64,000 nt of DNA from Brachynemurus nebulosus (GCA_035578155.1 JAPWDM010000005.1:32698108-32762107); one strand, 5' to 3'; positions 35,001 through 41,934 are shown, counted from the stretch's first letter. Translations and numbers: made by a program. The notes: generated by a model from the sequence alone, not told the origin.

Positions 35001-38000
35001 TAATATATATGTTCATTGGTCTGTAATAAATTTAGTTGTGTTTCTTTTGAATATCTTCCAGATCGATCGACAGACCAACTGAATGATATCAACATATTGT
35101 ATTGACACGTAAACTACTTACGTATGCGAAATTTCAACTTGATCAGTTAATATAAAATGTAAGTTAATTCGACTACAAATTTTGAAAAGAAGAGAGACAT
35201 TTATTTACTTACAAATTGAAGAACATAGCAAGTTAAATAAAATCTTATAAAAATAACGTATTCAAAAAAATCATTCTTTAATCTTTAGAAGGCTTTAGTG
35301 CGCCAATCACTTTAAATCCCTTCTATTAAATCTTATTTCCATTTTGAAAGTCCTTAATAAAAATATAAAACACTGCATTAAATTTTTTTTATATACTTAA
35401 GGTTCTTTGTATGTGTAGTTGGTTTCATAAAAATTTGAACAAGTCTCATTGGCCATTTGATGCATTGTAGCAGATTGTAACCATTATACGAGTGAAAATA
35501 TTTTACTTAATTTTGATTGAAAATAGTATATTGTGCAATAAGTGCGGGAAATTGTCGATTGCCCACGAAAGCGAAGTTGAGCGCACGAACGTAGTGAGTG
35601 CGCTCATTCGCTTGAGTAGGGCAATCGACAATCCCGCACGAGTTGCACATACTATTTTTTATTACGAATTTCACATACTTTTTTCTATTATTATCATTAT
35701 TTTTGACATTTATATTACTTTTTAAAATAATATTTTTGAGTGTTCGTCTTTTTTTTCTGAATTAATTATCGTTTAAATTACTTTGTTGGCGGTTTCTATA
35801 GAAATAATTATGAAATATTTATTAAATGAAAAATTAAGAGGCGGCTTTGCGTGTTTTGATTAAATTTTGCGTGTTTTATTGTCAATTTGCGTGTGGAAAG
35901 TTACTTTCCACACGCAAAAAAGTATGCGGGAAGAGTACAGTTGGCAAACAGCCATTTTGCGGACAGAAATATGTGCGTCAAGTTAGTACTTCTCCCGCAT
36001 GAGTAATAAAAAATTATTTACTGTTGGTCGTATATGATGCTAAAAATTTAAAGCACGCTACCAAAAAAAAAAAAGAAAAAATTGTACTAGATTTTTTTGA
36101 AACAGACTATACATTTCGCACACTTGAAAAAATTATGAGCTTTAGTAAAGTTAAAAAAATATATGTTAAAAATTATCCATTTATCAAATATATATGTACA
36201 TATATTAGAGTTTATATGAAAGTTTGTACATATAACATTCGTTCGTATTAAAGGCGAAAAATTTTTAAAAACTTGAAACATAAATCGCTACCAACATGAA
36301 TAATAAATAATGTGTTTGTAATAAAATTTTATTTTGTTAAGGAGAAGTCCCTCTATCGGGAGGTTATCGAAAGAATGATAATATCATTTTTCTTCGAGAG
36401 TATAGTAGTTTGGTATGTAGCAATAATTTATTATGTCAGAATTGATACCTTATTTCTGGAAAAGTGGAACTTGCATGTGTATATCTATTAAGTCTACTTG
36501 TAAGTATACTATCATAGCCTAATATAAATATAGTAGAATTTCGATTATTCGTCACGGATTAGACGGATGTCTAACGGAAGTGTTTTAATAAATTGATTTT
36601 ACTACTGGTTACAATAAAAAGAAAACTTTAAGTTACAAAATGGTAAAACCCTTACAGGCCATTACCAATATAAAATAATTTTATCTACGACTACCATCAA
36701 ATTGCTTGTTTATTGTACAAAAGACTATCTAAGTAAGCGACGTTTTACATACAGCCACATACCCAGCTGTACAAAAAATGTCCCTTTACACGAATGTATA
36801 ATAAAAATAACAAAGCCTACTACACTTTTATTAATTCTTATAATTATTATATATTATACAGTGATATACATGATACATATTATATTAGAATCTGTACAAA
36901 AATTTTATCTAGCAACTGAATATTTACGTTTGTTTTTAATAAATTTCAAATACTACATAATTTTAATGTATTGGTATTTGTAGGTTTGTACCAAATTTTT
37001 AACGTTTATTGTGAATTTCATTGTAGTCGTAGATAAAGTATAGTACGTAACTCGGTTGTAACGCACGTAAATCGGTTGTAAGGCTGCACGGCTCTTGCGT
37101 AACTTTTTCGCTCGTGTGTAATATGCCACTTACAACCTCAATCACGTAATATTCCTACTATTTTGTAATCGTATTTTTATTTTAACAAAGTATTTACTTT
37201 TCAATAGAATTATGTAAGCGCTTGGAAACTAGGTTTGTATACTTAATTCCAGAGACTGTATTTTTTTTTTTTATTAAGTGTTGACGGAAAAAAGAAACTG
37301 ACCTATAATTGAGTGACGGTTACTCGAACTTCTACTGTATCCGAACTTGTTAAAACTCTTGAAATTATAACATTCTTTCTGACAATACAGTATTTTAATA
37401 ACAGTGGTAATTTATACAAAACTAACGCACCTAATCTGTATTAGTCATGTATTAGACTATAGTCATGGATCAGGGGTAATTTCACTCCTCATATAAATCA
37501 GCAAGATTATCAGGCTACCGTAAATACACACACCGGCAGAATTAGCGGAACATACAAAATATCTATAAAAATCAAACAAACCATTTAATTTCAAGAAATT
37601 ATTAATCTTATTTAATTATTCACTTAAAATTACATGTCCACAAGTCGATATACCTTTATTTTCGAACGACATTTGAATTCGAAAGTGACCGACCTCTTAA
37701 AAAGAATTGCATCAATAATAAATAAAAACAATTCTATGGAAAGTCAATTGATTCGTTTACTTCAATATTATTTTAAGTAAAAATGAAAAAAAACCGCCAA
37801 CTTTGTTTAATAAATAGGTTTTTATATTTTTTTTATGTTCCGCTAATTATGCCGGTGTATGTATGTAAATTTAAAAATAAAAGTTTGTATTTCGGAAGAA
37901 ACAGAACATTTATTTAAACATTCTAACAATTTTTGTTTTTCTTAATGTACAGAACAGCAAACAATAAAAAAAATTTTAAATATTGTCCTTTCTTGATAAT

Positions 38001-39996
38001 TACTGTTGCACTATCCCCATAATGATCCACAGCAGCAGGGCGTGGGTTGTGGAATGACAACTGGAACAACTTTTGCTTCTGGTCCAGGACACGCAATTAC
38101 ACATGGAATTACACAATTCCACGCGGGTTGTGCAAGTTCTGGGCAACCCATTTTTTTGTAAATATATTGACTTGCACTTCCAAATTTAGAATTGTGGCAA
38201 AAGATTTTTCAAATTGACTAGATGAAACACTGTTAATGACAATTTTGAATTTTGATTGATTGTTTACTGAATCTAAATAAGGTATCTAGGAGAAGTTTTC
38301 AAAGGGTACTTTGATAAAAATTTGATCGTGTTTAAGCTAAAAAATTCGTAGTCTTTTCTAGTTCTAGTAGTTTAAAGGTTCGAATCAAACTGACTGAAGG
38401 CCATTGTTTAGACAGAATTCGAAATTATATATGAATTAGGTCAAAAAAGTAGTTCTAAAAAACGTGTTTAAAAAAATTTGAAAAAAAAATCAGACAATTA
38501 CACCAGCTCAAACCTACGTTGCTTGAAGATTAAAACTAAACTCAATACCTACTGAACTAAATTAATTATATATTGGCTATATATCTGCTATAAACTTGGA
38601 CAGTACAGTAGCTATAACTTCATAAATATTGGAGATTTAAAATTTTTTTGAGCACATATTCTTATAGGTCTAAACTTCTAAACTTTATGTCGATTGTCTC
38701 AAATTTTTAGGCCGAAAAATTGCCTTAAGACGTTACATTTTCTAAATTAATTATCTGTTTTGAGACTACTATAGCTACAAATTTTGCTCTCGTTACTTCA
38801 TTTTAAGTATAAATCAATTAAATTTGCAGACAATTTATTATTTGAAAATACCTGTGCTTTTTTGTGCTTTGTTAAAACTAGGTCAATACTTGTCTACATT
38901 TAATTTACAAGAGGGCAATAAAAATTTAAATTATTTTGTTATTATTTAGTACTAAAGTACCAATTTAGTATTAAATTTACAAAAGTTGAATATACTTTAG
39001 TGTTTTTAGACAATTTTATTGTTTGTCATAAAAACAAAGGGTAATTATTTAAAAGGAGCTCCACCTGTTTTTGGCTATAAAGATAAAACTAATGGTACGA
39101 TATTAATTTTTTTTTCCAAATGTCCCAACATTACGGAGAATAATTTAAAGAGAACACTAGAATTCGATACAAATACTGAAAGTGCTGGGAAACTAATAGA
39201 CGGTTTCCGCTACTCATCTTTAATTTTTTTATGGTATATTACGGTTTTTATTTTGATAGAAATAAGTGAAAAATGGACGGTACAGTACCATTGAAACCTC
39301 AATTTCAGGCAAAGGGTAATGATTTACAATTCGGGTTTTTGACGTCGTTCCAAAGTTATTTAACTATCCTTTGCCTGAAAATGAGGTTTCAACGGTACTG
39401 CCTCATCTATTTTTCACTTACTTCTATTCAGCAGTGCTCAAAATTAAAAAGTAACAGTGCCAATACGCATAAATATGGAATCAAAAATTTGTGGTTTTTC
39501 AATTCTTACCACTTTTCCAGCGTTTCCAGTATTGCTATCGAATTTTAATATATCATTAAATTCTAAATAATTACTACACAAACAAAATAATTACCCTAAA
39601 TATTTGGATAAATACACTGATTTCTCGTTGTAAGCAACTTGAAATAGAATCATATATCTTACTCTTTTTTAGATAATAAAATTCGCATCTACATAAAAAG
39701 AGTAAGGCATATGATTCTATTTCAGTTTTGATGTTGCTTACAACGAGAAACCAGTGTATTCCATTTTTTTTTATTTATCACCTTTAAGAAAAGTTATAAA
39801 AAGTCTATAAAGTTAGAAAAAAAAATTGAAAATTATATAGTGGTACGTTACCTTGGTATTAAATAAATCGACAAATTCTGAAAGACGCAAAAAATCCCAA
39901 CGCAGAAATCAGCTATCGCTAAATTAGCCAAGAAAAAATTGGTGATTGAACGTAATCGTCGGCTTAATGTTACAACTAACACCACCAGGAGATTTC
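18202..39996 (-). CDS. TrissinR: Trissin receptor, class A neuropeptide GPCR (5' end missing)
   Basis: Five coding exons on the minus strand join in the order 39996-39852, 31323-31164, 25478-25044, 22282-22039 and 18494-18202. All junctions are GT-AG and in phase, giving 425 codons plus a stop after one borrowed base. They encode the end of TM1 to the C-terminus. TM1/TM2 reads NLLVVLVVTLSRRLRSITNF. Before TM3 is SWVFGNFLCKMYQF, and ERY follows TM3. TM4 lies in WITSALYSSPKF. The partner Cys in loop 2 is ETICIAH. TM5, a long third loop, TM6 (FALCNLPFHARKMWQYW), and TM7 with SGINPMLYAFLSRKF come next, followed by a 90-residue tail. The match to my memory of Drosophila TrissinR is very close (MERYFAIVHPITCKQILT). 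TrissinR is a G protein-coupled receptor for the three-disulfide peptide trissin, at the neuronal plasma membrane. The exon with the N-terminus and most of TM1 was not found and may lie upstream or outside the window. The introns are 8.5, 5.7, 2.8 and 3.5 kb and full of transposons. Confidence 0.88.
18569..18958. mobile_element. hAT MITE with 8-bp target duplication
   Basis: The 374-bp element at 18577-18950 starts CAGGGCCGGAGCTAGA and ends CTAGATCCGACCCTG. It is flanked by identical CATGAATT at 18569-18576 and 18951-18958. CAGGG tips with an 8-bp duplication mark the hAT superfamily. There is no transposase. An internal pair of similar phrases (GGACCGTATC / GGGCCCTATC with TTTTTGGCCATC / TTTTTGGGTCATC) shows partial internal duplication. 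It sits in receptor intron 4, only 82 bases upstream of the last exon's acceptor. Confidence 0.9.
19211..19268. repeat. Short perfect-arm hairpin
   Basis: ATAGCAGAATTTAATTAGAA on the left is matched by TTCTAATTAAATTCTGCTAT on the right, around a short A/T loop. It directly precedes the LINE tail at 19289. It may be a tiny MITE or a product of LINE insertion. Confidence 0.7.
19289..19623 (+). pseudogene. RTE-like LINE 3' tail fragment
   Basis: The frame reads MEFLRRVGKVYRRDVVRNQR, then IRELMGV, then LIRYGHVQRMEEHRLPN. After an in-frame TAA it continues TPTERRKRGRPRKSWSEGVE to a stop at about 19623. The order 'FLRRV..RRD..RN..IR', 'GHV.RM', 'KRGRPR.SW' is characteristic of the C-terminal tail of LINE reverse transcriptases of the RTE/BovB and related groups. 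Everything upstream (endonuclease, reverse transcriptase) is absent, so this is a 5'-truncated, dead copy in receptor intron 4. Confidence 0.75.
20222..20275. repeat. ATT-rich simple repeat
   Basis: A TTATTATCATTATTATTATT-type microsatellite follows a GTCCTGTATCG phrase. Confidence 0.6.
20714..21725. mobile_element. PIF/Harbinger element, decayed, 1012 bp
   Basis: The terminal inverted repeats are about 103 bp and differ at about one position. They start AGGTGCATTTTCATGCTG and include GTCGCTGATTTTTAGCGACA, TCACGTGATGAAAATTT and GCGCGCCATTGAG. The interior holds the first part of a Harbinger-type transposase in two frames. RFWVHPL (from about 21152) shifts into QEHGFFEAVFPAF, YSDKFENYIHMS and FEELL. 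This matches the 'RFWVHP...HG.F..L...L..dp.kF..y.RMs...FeeLL' start of that family. The catalytic part is missing. The frameshift and internal stops rule out function. Flanking trinucleotides (AAA left, TAA right) are not a clean TWA duplication. It lies in receptor intron 4. Confidence 0.8.
21150..21390 (+). pseudogene. Harbinger transposase remnant
   Basis: An RFWVHPL piece in one frame is followed in another by EHGFFEAVFPAFSSYSDKF, YIHMSAT, a stop, FEELL, then KKAICPINLLKMALDM. A frameshift lies between about 21165 and 21190. The order of pieces follows the N-terminal half of Harbinger transposases. No DDE residues remain. Confidence 0.65.
22000..22018. repeat. Poly-A tract
   Basis: An A run of about 19 bases lies 21 bases downstream (in gene sense) of a receptor donor site. 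It is a simple repeat only. Confidence 0.7.
22039..22282 (-). CDS. TrissinR: TrissinR exon: third loop end, TM6, start of TM7
   Basis: The acceptor TTGTTACAG precedes ATCTCCCCG. The exon reads ISPSTWKTRAP, the basic KARQRVIKM at the foot of TM6, then LIIVVLTFALCNLPFHARKM, KGDSNFSMLL and TYFNSG, and ends at the donor GTGAGT (phase 1). CNLP replaces the usual CWxP of TM6, as in Drosophila TrissinR as I remember it. Confidence 0.9.
22920..23335. repeat. GC-richer repeat debris and GAAC microsatellite
   Basis: Around 22935-23015 there is a locally GC-rich piece (CTTGCGCCCCACTGAAGGGC). The phrase CATCATTTGTTCTTGAGATA at about 23040 recurs as CATCATTTGTTCTAGAGATA at about 23192, each followed by a CGAGACGA motif and a 'TTCACRAA' phrase, so this is a diverged tandem pair. 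It ends in an ACGAACGAACGGAACGAAC microsatellite at about 23233-23263. The 70-residue open frame across it is not a gene. Confidence 0.5.
23650..23873. mobile_element. Foldback MITE, 224 bp
   Basis: The arms are almost perfect. CCTACACG then AGAGAAAATTCCT on the left runs through ATATCCAATTTTTGTACGGT to a loop of about 40 bases, and the reverse complement returns to CGTGTAGG. It is non-coding and lies in receptor intron 3. Its CTACAC tip resembles that of the 30144-31127 element. Confidence 0.85.
24038..24389. mobile_element. Inverted-repeat element with TTAA-like ends
   Basis: TTGACGGTCATGA near the left end (TTCA at 24038-24041) is mirrored by TCATGACCGTCAA before TTAA at 24386-24389. A second inner inverted pair is CATAAACAAACGTAG / CTACGTTTGTTTATA with TGTTTAGACAC / GTGTCTAAACA. 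The TTAA boundary suggests piggyBac-type insertion with one mutated TTAA. There is no coding capacity. Confidence 0.6.
25044..25478 (-). CDS. TrissinR: TrissinR exon: TM4, loop 2, TM5, third loop
   Basis: The acceptor TTGTTTACAG precedes ATGGTAATG. That ATG is an internal codon joining CGG in the exon before (RLR|MVML). The exon has 145 codons. It holds WITSALYSSPKF (TM4), the loop Cys in ETICIAH, TM5 (LINFGLLYMLPLLVMTILY), then a long Ser/Thr-rich loop with ISRVAAAVQTEF, and ends ESK at the donor GTGAGT. Confidence 0.9.
25758..26882. mobile_element. Foldback element carrying a Cys-rich ORF
   Basis: The left arm (about 25758-26047) and right arm (about 26598-26882) are inverted copies. Paired phrases are GGAGAGCTGAAAATTGGTA / ACCAATTTTCAGCTCTCC, CCTGTACGTGGAAAAAATTT / AATTTTTTCCACGTACAGG, TTTCAAAAATGGGTTTTTCG / CGAAAAACCCATTTTTGAAA, and TTTCTGAGATATAA / TTATATCTCAGAAA. 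The 550-base centre contains the CXC-like Cys cluster. It is in receptor intron 2, about 280 bases from the 25044-25478 exon. Confidence 0.75.
25815..26414 (+). pseudogene. Transposon-borne CXC-like Cys-rich ORF
   Basis: This 199-residue open frame begins in the left arm of the foldback element and ends in a Glu/Gln-rich tail (QEEQEKQEEEEQAQEQ). The centre reads LPPAPEKLLNTIFCNCKK, CSAKCGCKKVGLFCSLAC, then QAQSCSN. The pattern 'LPPAPE.LL..I.C.CK..C...C.C.K..L.CS..C' is one I know from the C-terminal part of abundant, transposon-associated proteins in arthropods and cnidarians (often annotated tesmin/TSO1-like CXC). The upstream half of the frame is merely translated inverted repeat. I therefore treat it as a captured C-terminal fragment, not a host gene. 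Confidence 0.55.
27628..27639. repeat. LINE target-site duplication, left copy
   Basis: AGGCTAGTTACC, in the anticodon region of the SINE, recurs exactly at 29314-29325 and brackets the Jockey-like LINE. Confidence 0.85.
27640..28935 (+). pseudogene. Reverse transcriptase of Jockey-like LINE, N-terminally truncated
   Basis: The frame is open from the truncation point to TAA at 28935 (431 codons), without frameshift or stop. Reverse transcriptase blocks appear in order: PGPDQID, NYRPISLLNSMAKMTEKII, EQFGFRPKHNT, VLLDIEKAFDTVW, AGVPQGSVLGPSMF, and the catalytic FADDTAIYA. Next come the thumb region (VVKYLGVDLDKRLNFHEHI, the 'YLG..LD..L....H'), RPIITYAAPVW and LQRLQNKILR, typical of the Jockey clade. 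The missing part is the apurinic endonuclease and ORF1. The intact frame suggests a recent insertion. It has no promoter of its own. Confidence 0.88.
29030..29061 (+). repeat. Poly-A tract inside the LINE insertion
   Basis: A run of more than 25 A, followed by AATAATAATA, marks the first 3' end of the Jockey-like element. It lies about 250 bases before the actual right junction. Confidence 0.8.
29451..30020. mobile_element. TIR element, 570 bp
   Basis: The left end reads AGGTTGTTAGTGAATAAGTG, then GATTTTAACAGGTGATTGCT. The right end is its reverse complement (AGCAATCACCTGTTAAAATC to CACTTATTCACTAACACCCT). Inside, CCGAAAACGCTTAGTTTCCA on the left is mirrored by TGGAAACTAAGCGTTTTCGG at about 29917. 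The TIR thus spans about 100 bases. It is non-coding and the superfamily is uncertain. Confidence 0.8.
30144..31127. mobile_element. TIR element, 984 bp, with a nested long palindrome
   Basis: The tips CTACACAGTAAAAAAATTTG (left) and CAAATTTTTTCACTGTGTAG (right) are reverse complements with one mismatch. The inner flanks contain repeated GTGTTAAAT / ATTTAACAC phrases. The centre (30381-30794) is a separate long palindrome. The element ends 36 bases from the receptor exon at 31164-31323, just inside the intron donor side. It is non-coding. Confidence 0.75.
30381..30794. repeat. 414-bp palindrome inside the 984-bp element
   Basis: Arms of about 195 bases pair closely. TATATATCTAC is followed by AAAATATATATAATAAAAAA and GAGTAGTTCTTATTATTAAA. 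Next come TTTTAAGGTTACTTTGTTAC and ATCATGTAAGCTTGC, up to a loop around 30570-30585. There is no reading frame. Confidence 0.8.
31164..31323 (-). CDS. TrissinR: TrissinR exon: loop 1, TM3, ERY, second loop
   Basis: The acceptor CTCTTGTTACAG precedes TTGGGTATTC, completing SWVFGNFLCKMYQF. The conserved disulphide Cys and TM3 (SLSYTASIFILVVICMERYF) follow, then AIVHPITCKQILTPRRLR up to the donor GTAAGG. ERY is the family's variant of DRY. Confidence 0.92.
31329..33590. other. Receptor intron 1, proximal part, little structure seen
   Basis: No gene is seen. CATCAGTCAATTTTTTTGCT at about 32473 occurs twice in tandem (about 32473-32513). The pair GGAAATTATTTCGCACGGC (about 32650-32675, reading down) and AGCCGTGCG at about 32716 share a short motif. 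The rest is AT-rich. Confidence 0.4.
33594..34020. mobile_element. Possible diverged relative of the 4695-5400 element
   Basis: The right end CTAGACTAGAATACCCCC (34001-34018) matches the tip of the 706-bp element at 4695-5400. A candidate left end at about 33594 (AAGGCAGTATTCTTGTCAAT) is only about 70% similar to the expected tip, so the left boundary is tentative. Confidence 0.35.
34048..34165 (+). mobile_element. tRNA-like SINE with flanking inverted repeats, best copy
   Basis: The body (34081-34152, 72 nt) folds as a cloverleaf. The acceptor GGCTTGG pairs with CCGATCC at 6 of 7 positions. The D stem is GTCT/AGAC with loop AGTGGGTA. The anticodon stem TTTGG/CCAAG carries loop CTAGTTA (formal anticodon AGT, Thr). 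The T arm is TCGGG-TTCGAGT-CCCGG. The D arm GGTGGTCTAGTGG resembles tRNA-Glu. Outside, CTGATTATTGAACTGGA (34048-34064) is mirrored by TCCAGTTTGATAATCAG (34149-34165). I infer a tRNA-derived transposable repeat rather than a working tRNA, since the same flanks occur at 27553-29385 and 55518-55600. The pyrimidine at position 37 is also unusual. Confidence 0.7.
34166..35515. other. Receptor intron sequence
   Basis: No gene is seen. The phrase AAAACTAGAAGTTGGTTTTT and a run of AT-rich text around 34250-34480 resemble generic repeat debris. The open frame at 34782-34985 has no domain. Confidence 0.4.
35519..35658. repeat. GC-containing hairpin repeat
   Basis: The left arm AAATAGTATATTGTGCAATA then AGTGCGGGAAATTGTCGATT is mirrored by AATCGACAATCCCGCACGAG then TTGCACATACTATTTT. 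The loop has CpG-rich alternation (GAGCGCACGAACGTAGTGAG). The composition is unlike the surrounding AT-rich DNA, which fits a mobile hairpin element. Confidence 0.65.
35884..35916. repeat. Short near-perfect palindrome
   Basis: TTTGCGTGTGGAAAGT is followed by its near-exact reverse complement TACTTTCCACACGCAAA with no spacer. TTGCGTGTTTT-type words recur just upstream (35845-35885). Together with the TGCGGGA words at 35928 and 35994 (as inverted TCCCGCA), it may mark one composite element from 35519 to about 36004. Confidence 0.6.
36010..37020. other. Receptor intron sequence
   Basis: No gene is seen. Overlapping open frames on both strands at 36024-36281 and one at 36702-36983 are AT-driven and lack domains. 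Confidence 0.4.
37026..37152. repeat. Dispersed inverted-repeat unit, copy B
   Basis: GTAGATAAAGTATAGTACGT, then AACTCGGTTGTAA, GGCTCTTGCGTAACTTTTTC and ACAACCTCAATCACGTAAT match 2497-2630 in order, with a different core. Confidence 0.55.
37527..37861. mobile_element. TA-flanked MITE, copy 1 (335 bp)
   Basis: The TIRs read ACACCGGCA then AATTAGCGGAACAT on the left (with one substitution) and ATGTTCCGCTAATTATGCCG on the right. TA lies outside each end. A second copy in the opposite orientation is at 47424-47797. The shared interior includes AATAAAAACAATTCTATGGA, AAGTCAATTGATTCG and CCGCCAACTTTGTTTAATAA. TIR style and TA duplication suggest Tc1/mariner. Confidence 0.8.
37909..37914 (-). terminator. 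Poly(A) signal after the micro-ORF
   Basis: Minus-strand AATAAA lies 97 bases past the micro-ORF stop at 38011. It is consistent with a short transcript. Confidence 0.4.
38011..38151 (-). CDS. 46-residue Cys/Pro-rich peptide, unrecognised
   Basis: The frame runs from ATG at 38151 to TAG at 38011. It starts MGCPELAQPAW, then NCVIPCVIACPGPEAK, a VVPVVIPQPTP stretch, and ends CCCGSLWG. There are seven Cys (3, 13, 17, 21, 39, 40, 41) and eight Pro in 46 residues. Three features favour a gene. The start context is CAAAAAAATGG. The base composition is GC-richer than the flanks for just the length of the frame. An AATAAA lies 97 bases downstream on the same strand. There is no signal peptide, but MGC could allow N-terminal lipidation, and the Cys pattern suggests disulphides or metal binding. 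I know no family for it. It is nested on the same strand inside the first visible receptor intron. It could instead be an alternative exon or chance. Confidence 0.5.
   Translation of the reverse strand: MGCPELAQPAWNCVIPCVIACPGPEAKVVPVVIPQPTPCCCGSLWG
38160..39025. other. Receptor intron sequence upstream of the micro-ORF
   Basis: AT-rich and without a recognisable gene. No strong TATA box is visible on the minus strand upstream of the micro-ORF. Confidence 0.4.
39026..39600. repeat. Foldback region with a well-conserved core
   Basis: The core 39264-39419 is a clear inverted repeat: AAGTGAAAAAT to CATTGAAACCTCAATTTCAG on the left, and CTGAAAATGAGGTTTCAACG to ATTTTTCACTT on the right. Beyond it the arms continue in diverged form (AATTCGATACAAATACTG versus the reverse complement of CAGTATTGCTATCGAATT; GGGTAATTATTT versus AAATAATTACCC). 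The whole is probably one old foldback element. The two open frames across it are not genes. Confidence 0.6.
39613..39758. repeat. Hairpin MITE, 146 bp
   Basis: TACACTGATTTCTCGTTGTA then AGCAAC and GAAATAGAATCATAT, and their reverse complements, enclose an AT-rich loop. It lies 94 bases from the receptor exon at 39852. There is no coding capacity. Confidence 0.75.
39852..39996 (-). CDS. TrissinR: TrissinR exon: TM1 end and TM2
   Basis: The acceptor TTGCTTGTTACAG precedes GAAATCTCC, giving (G)NLLVVLVVTLSRRLRSITN, then FFLANLAIADFCVGIFCVFQ and NLSIYLIP, up to the donor GTAACG. Both ends split codons in the phases expected. The Asp of TM2 (IADF) is the conserved sodium-site residue of class A receptors. 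Confidence 0.92.
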
Positions 39997-40009
39997 CTGT
40001 AACAAGCAA

Positions 40010-41930
40010 ACAAAAAAAATTATTATTTTCCAAGAACACACATTCATTATTTTTCTTTTATTTTCCTTACATTTTTATCATTTTATTATAAAAATTAAAT
40101 GTAATAGCTGAAAATACAAAATAACATTTCTGGTTCTCTAGTTATTGTGATAAATTTATATTGAGTCGTAAAATCAAATTTTTAGATTTTCTGTTTCGAA
40201 ATCAATTTTTTATAAGGAGTAAATATATTAGGTTTCTAGGTATTATTACCATTATTATTATTATTATTATTTAATCGTGTCACAAGGAAATACGAAAGGC
40301 ATTTCCTGCGTTACAAGAGAATACGAAAGAAATTTCGTTATTCTGATAGTAAAAATGAAAACTTCATACTTAATTCTTTTAAGTATACTAATTATACTAT
40401 ACTATACTAACTTCATACTATATCTTAATTTTGATGAAAGCTTTGAAAGTCCTACCAGACACGTTCGATGGCCAGAATCTCGAAAAAATGAGGCATAATT
40501 CAATAGACTTCTTTCTACACTGTATGGCAAAAAGTGGGAAAAATCACATAAAATACGTCTCTCAACCGTTAATTTTTTTACCGGAAATTCACTATGTTAT
40601 GCAGAATGATGTGACAGGGGTATTTTATTTTCTTATTTTTTTAGTTAATTACTTTCTAAAGAAGAAGAAAATTATTTATATAATAATGAGATTTTCGTAG
40701 AATTCACGGGTGAAAATATCGAGCTTCGACAGATTTTCTTAAAAGAAATGTAGTTGTAATGAAATACAGTTAAAAAATGACAAATTTATTCTAACCACAC
40801 CAGTATAGAAACCACTTATGTAAAGAATTAACAATAATAATAATATCTAAGCGCCATGTTATTTTCATAAGTTTTAAATAAATATTTTTCACCTTTACAA
40901 CGGTCCGTATTATATAATCCACTAATGTATTTAACAAGGCAATATTTTAGAATAATATTAAATTATTAAAATTATTTCGAATTTAATTCTCGAAAATATA
41001 TTGAGGCCGTATTGCGGATGGATGATTTCAAATTTTCGATTATAAAAGTAAAATGTATTGAGAGTAGACCTTGGCAATTATAACCCGAAATTTGAAATAT
41101 TTACAAAGTTATAGCATGTACAAGTAGGCTACAGCGATTTACTCCTAAAAGGATGCTTGGAAATTACAAAAATGACCATAAGCGTTCTAGGTACTGGATT
41201 TCTTTTTAGTGTCCTATACCAAAATTGGCAAAACGGAACACTTATGCAATCATGAAAATTTGAAATTTAGCACAGAGATAGAGTGTGGTGGCCCGATTAT
41301 TATAAATGTGAAGTTAAATTTCGATTCTGATGGGTAATTTCAGGGGATAACTAAATCTTCAGTGAAAATGGCTCAGATATTTAGCCGAAAGTACTATTAT
41401 GGAAGTCAATGTTTTAAAAATTAACTAACAATACGAAGAAAAGGGAACAAGATTTAAACTTTAATTTATTTCTGTTCAATATCCCTTAAGGTACCTACCA
41501 TCGCAGTGTGACCGGCCGAAAAATAGTAAATTTTGCAATTTTCGCAATTCTTTTCGGATGGATAGAATGGGGGAATGGGGATGAATTTTCTTTACGGTTA
41601 ATACCACTATTTAACAATACAAAAATATTTTTTTTATTAATTTTTACTTATTTTTTTATAAACATTATTTAAAAAAAAAAAATCAAATAGATTATTAATC
41701 TGTTAGGTAAGCCGCTGTGTACCTACGGAAGTAGTTTTTTTTTGAAATCTTAAAAAATGGCGGCGGTCTGAATAAAAAGTACAAAATTTAGACCTGTTTC
41801 AACAGTTTTCCGTATGAAAAAATAGGAAGATTTAAAAGAAAAGCTTCCATAGGTCATGGAGAATGGAATAAAGAATATTCTGTCAAAATTTCAAACTTAT
41901 AGCTTGGAAACTTTCCCTCTGAAAGTGGGT
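40010..41930. other. Sequence upstream of the first found receptor exon
   Basis: No gene is seen. The receptor's missing N-terminal exon could lie here or further up but was not recognised. It contains an ATT microsatellite (about 40243-40272) and a member of a dispersed repeat family at about 41215-41370 (ACGGAACACTTATG, GAAAATTTGAAATTT and GTGAAGTTAAATTT in order, shared with 49225-49300, 50690-50760 and 62700-62850). CTATGTTATGCAGAATGATG at about 40590 belongs to another dispersed family (see findings). Confidence 0.45.
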
Positions 41931-41934
41931 ACCG

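Noticed and set aside
39019..39548. Two 91-residue open frames
   Set aside because: They run across the inverted-repeat core at 39264-39419 and lack any domain; they are by-products of the foldback region.
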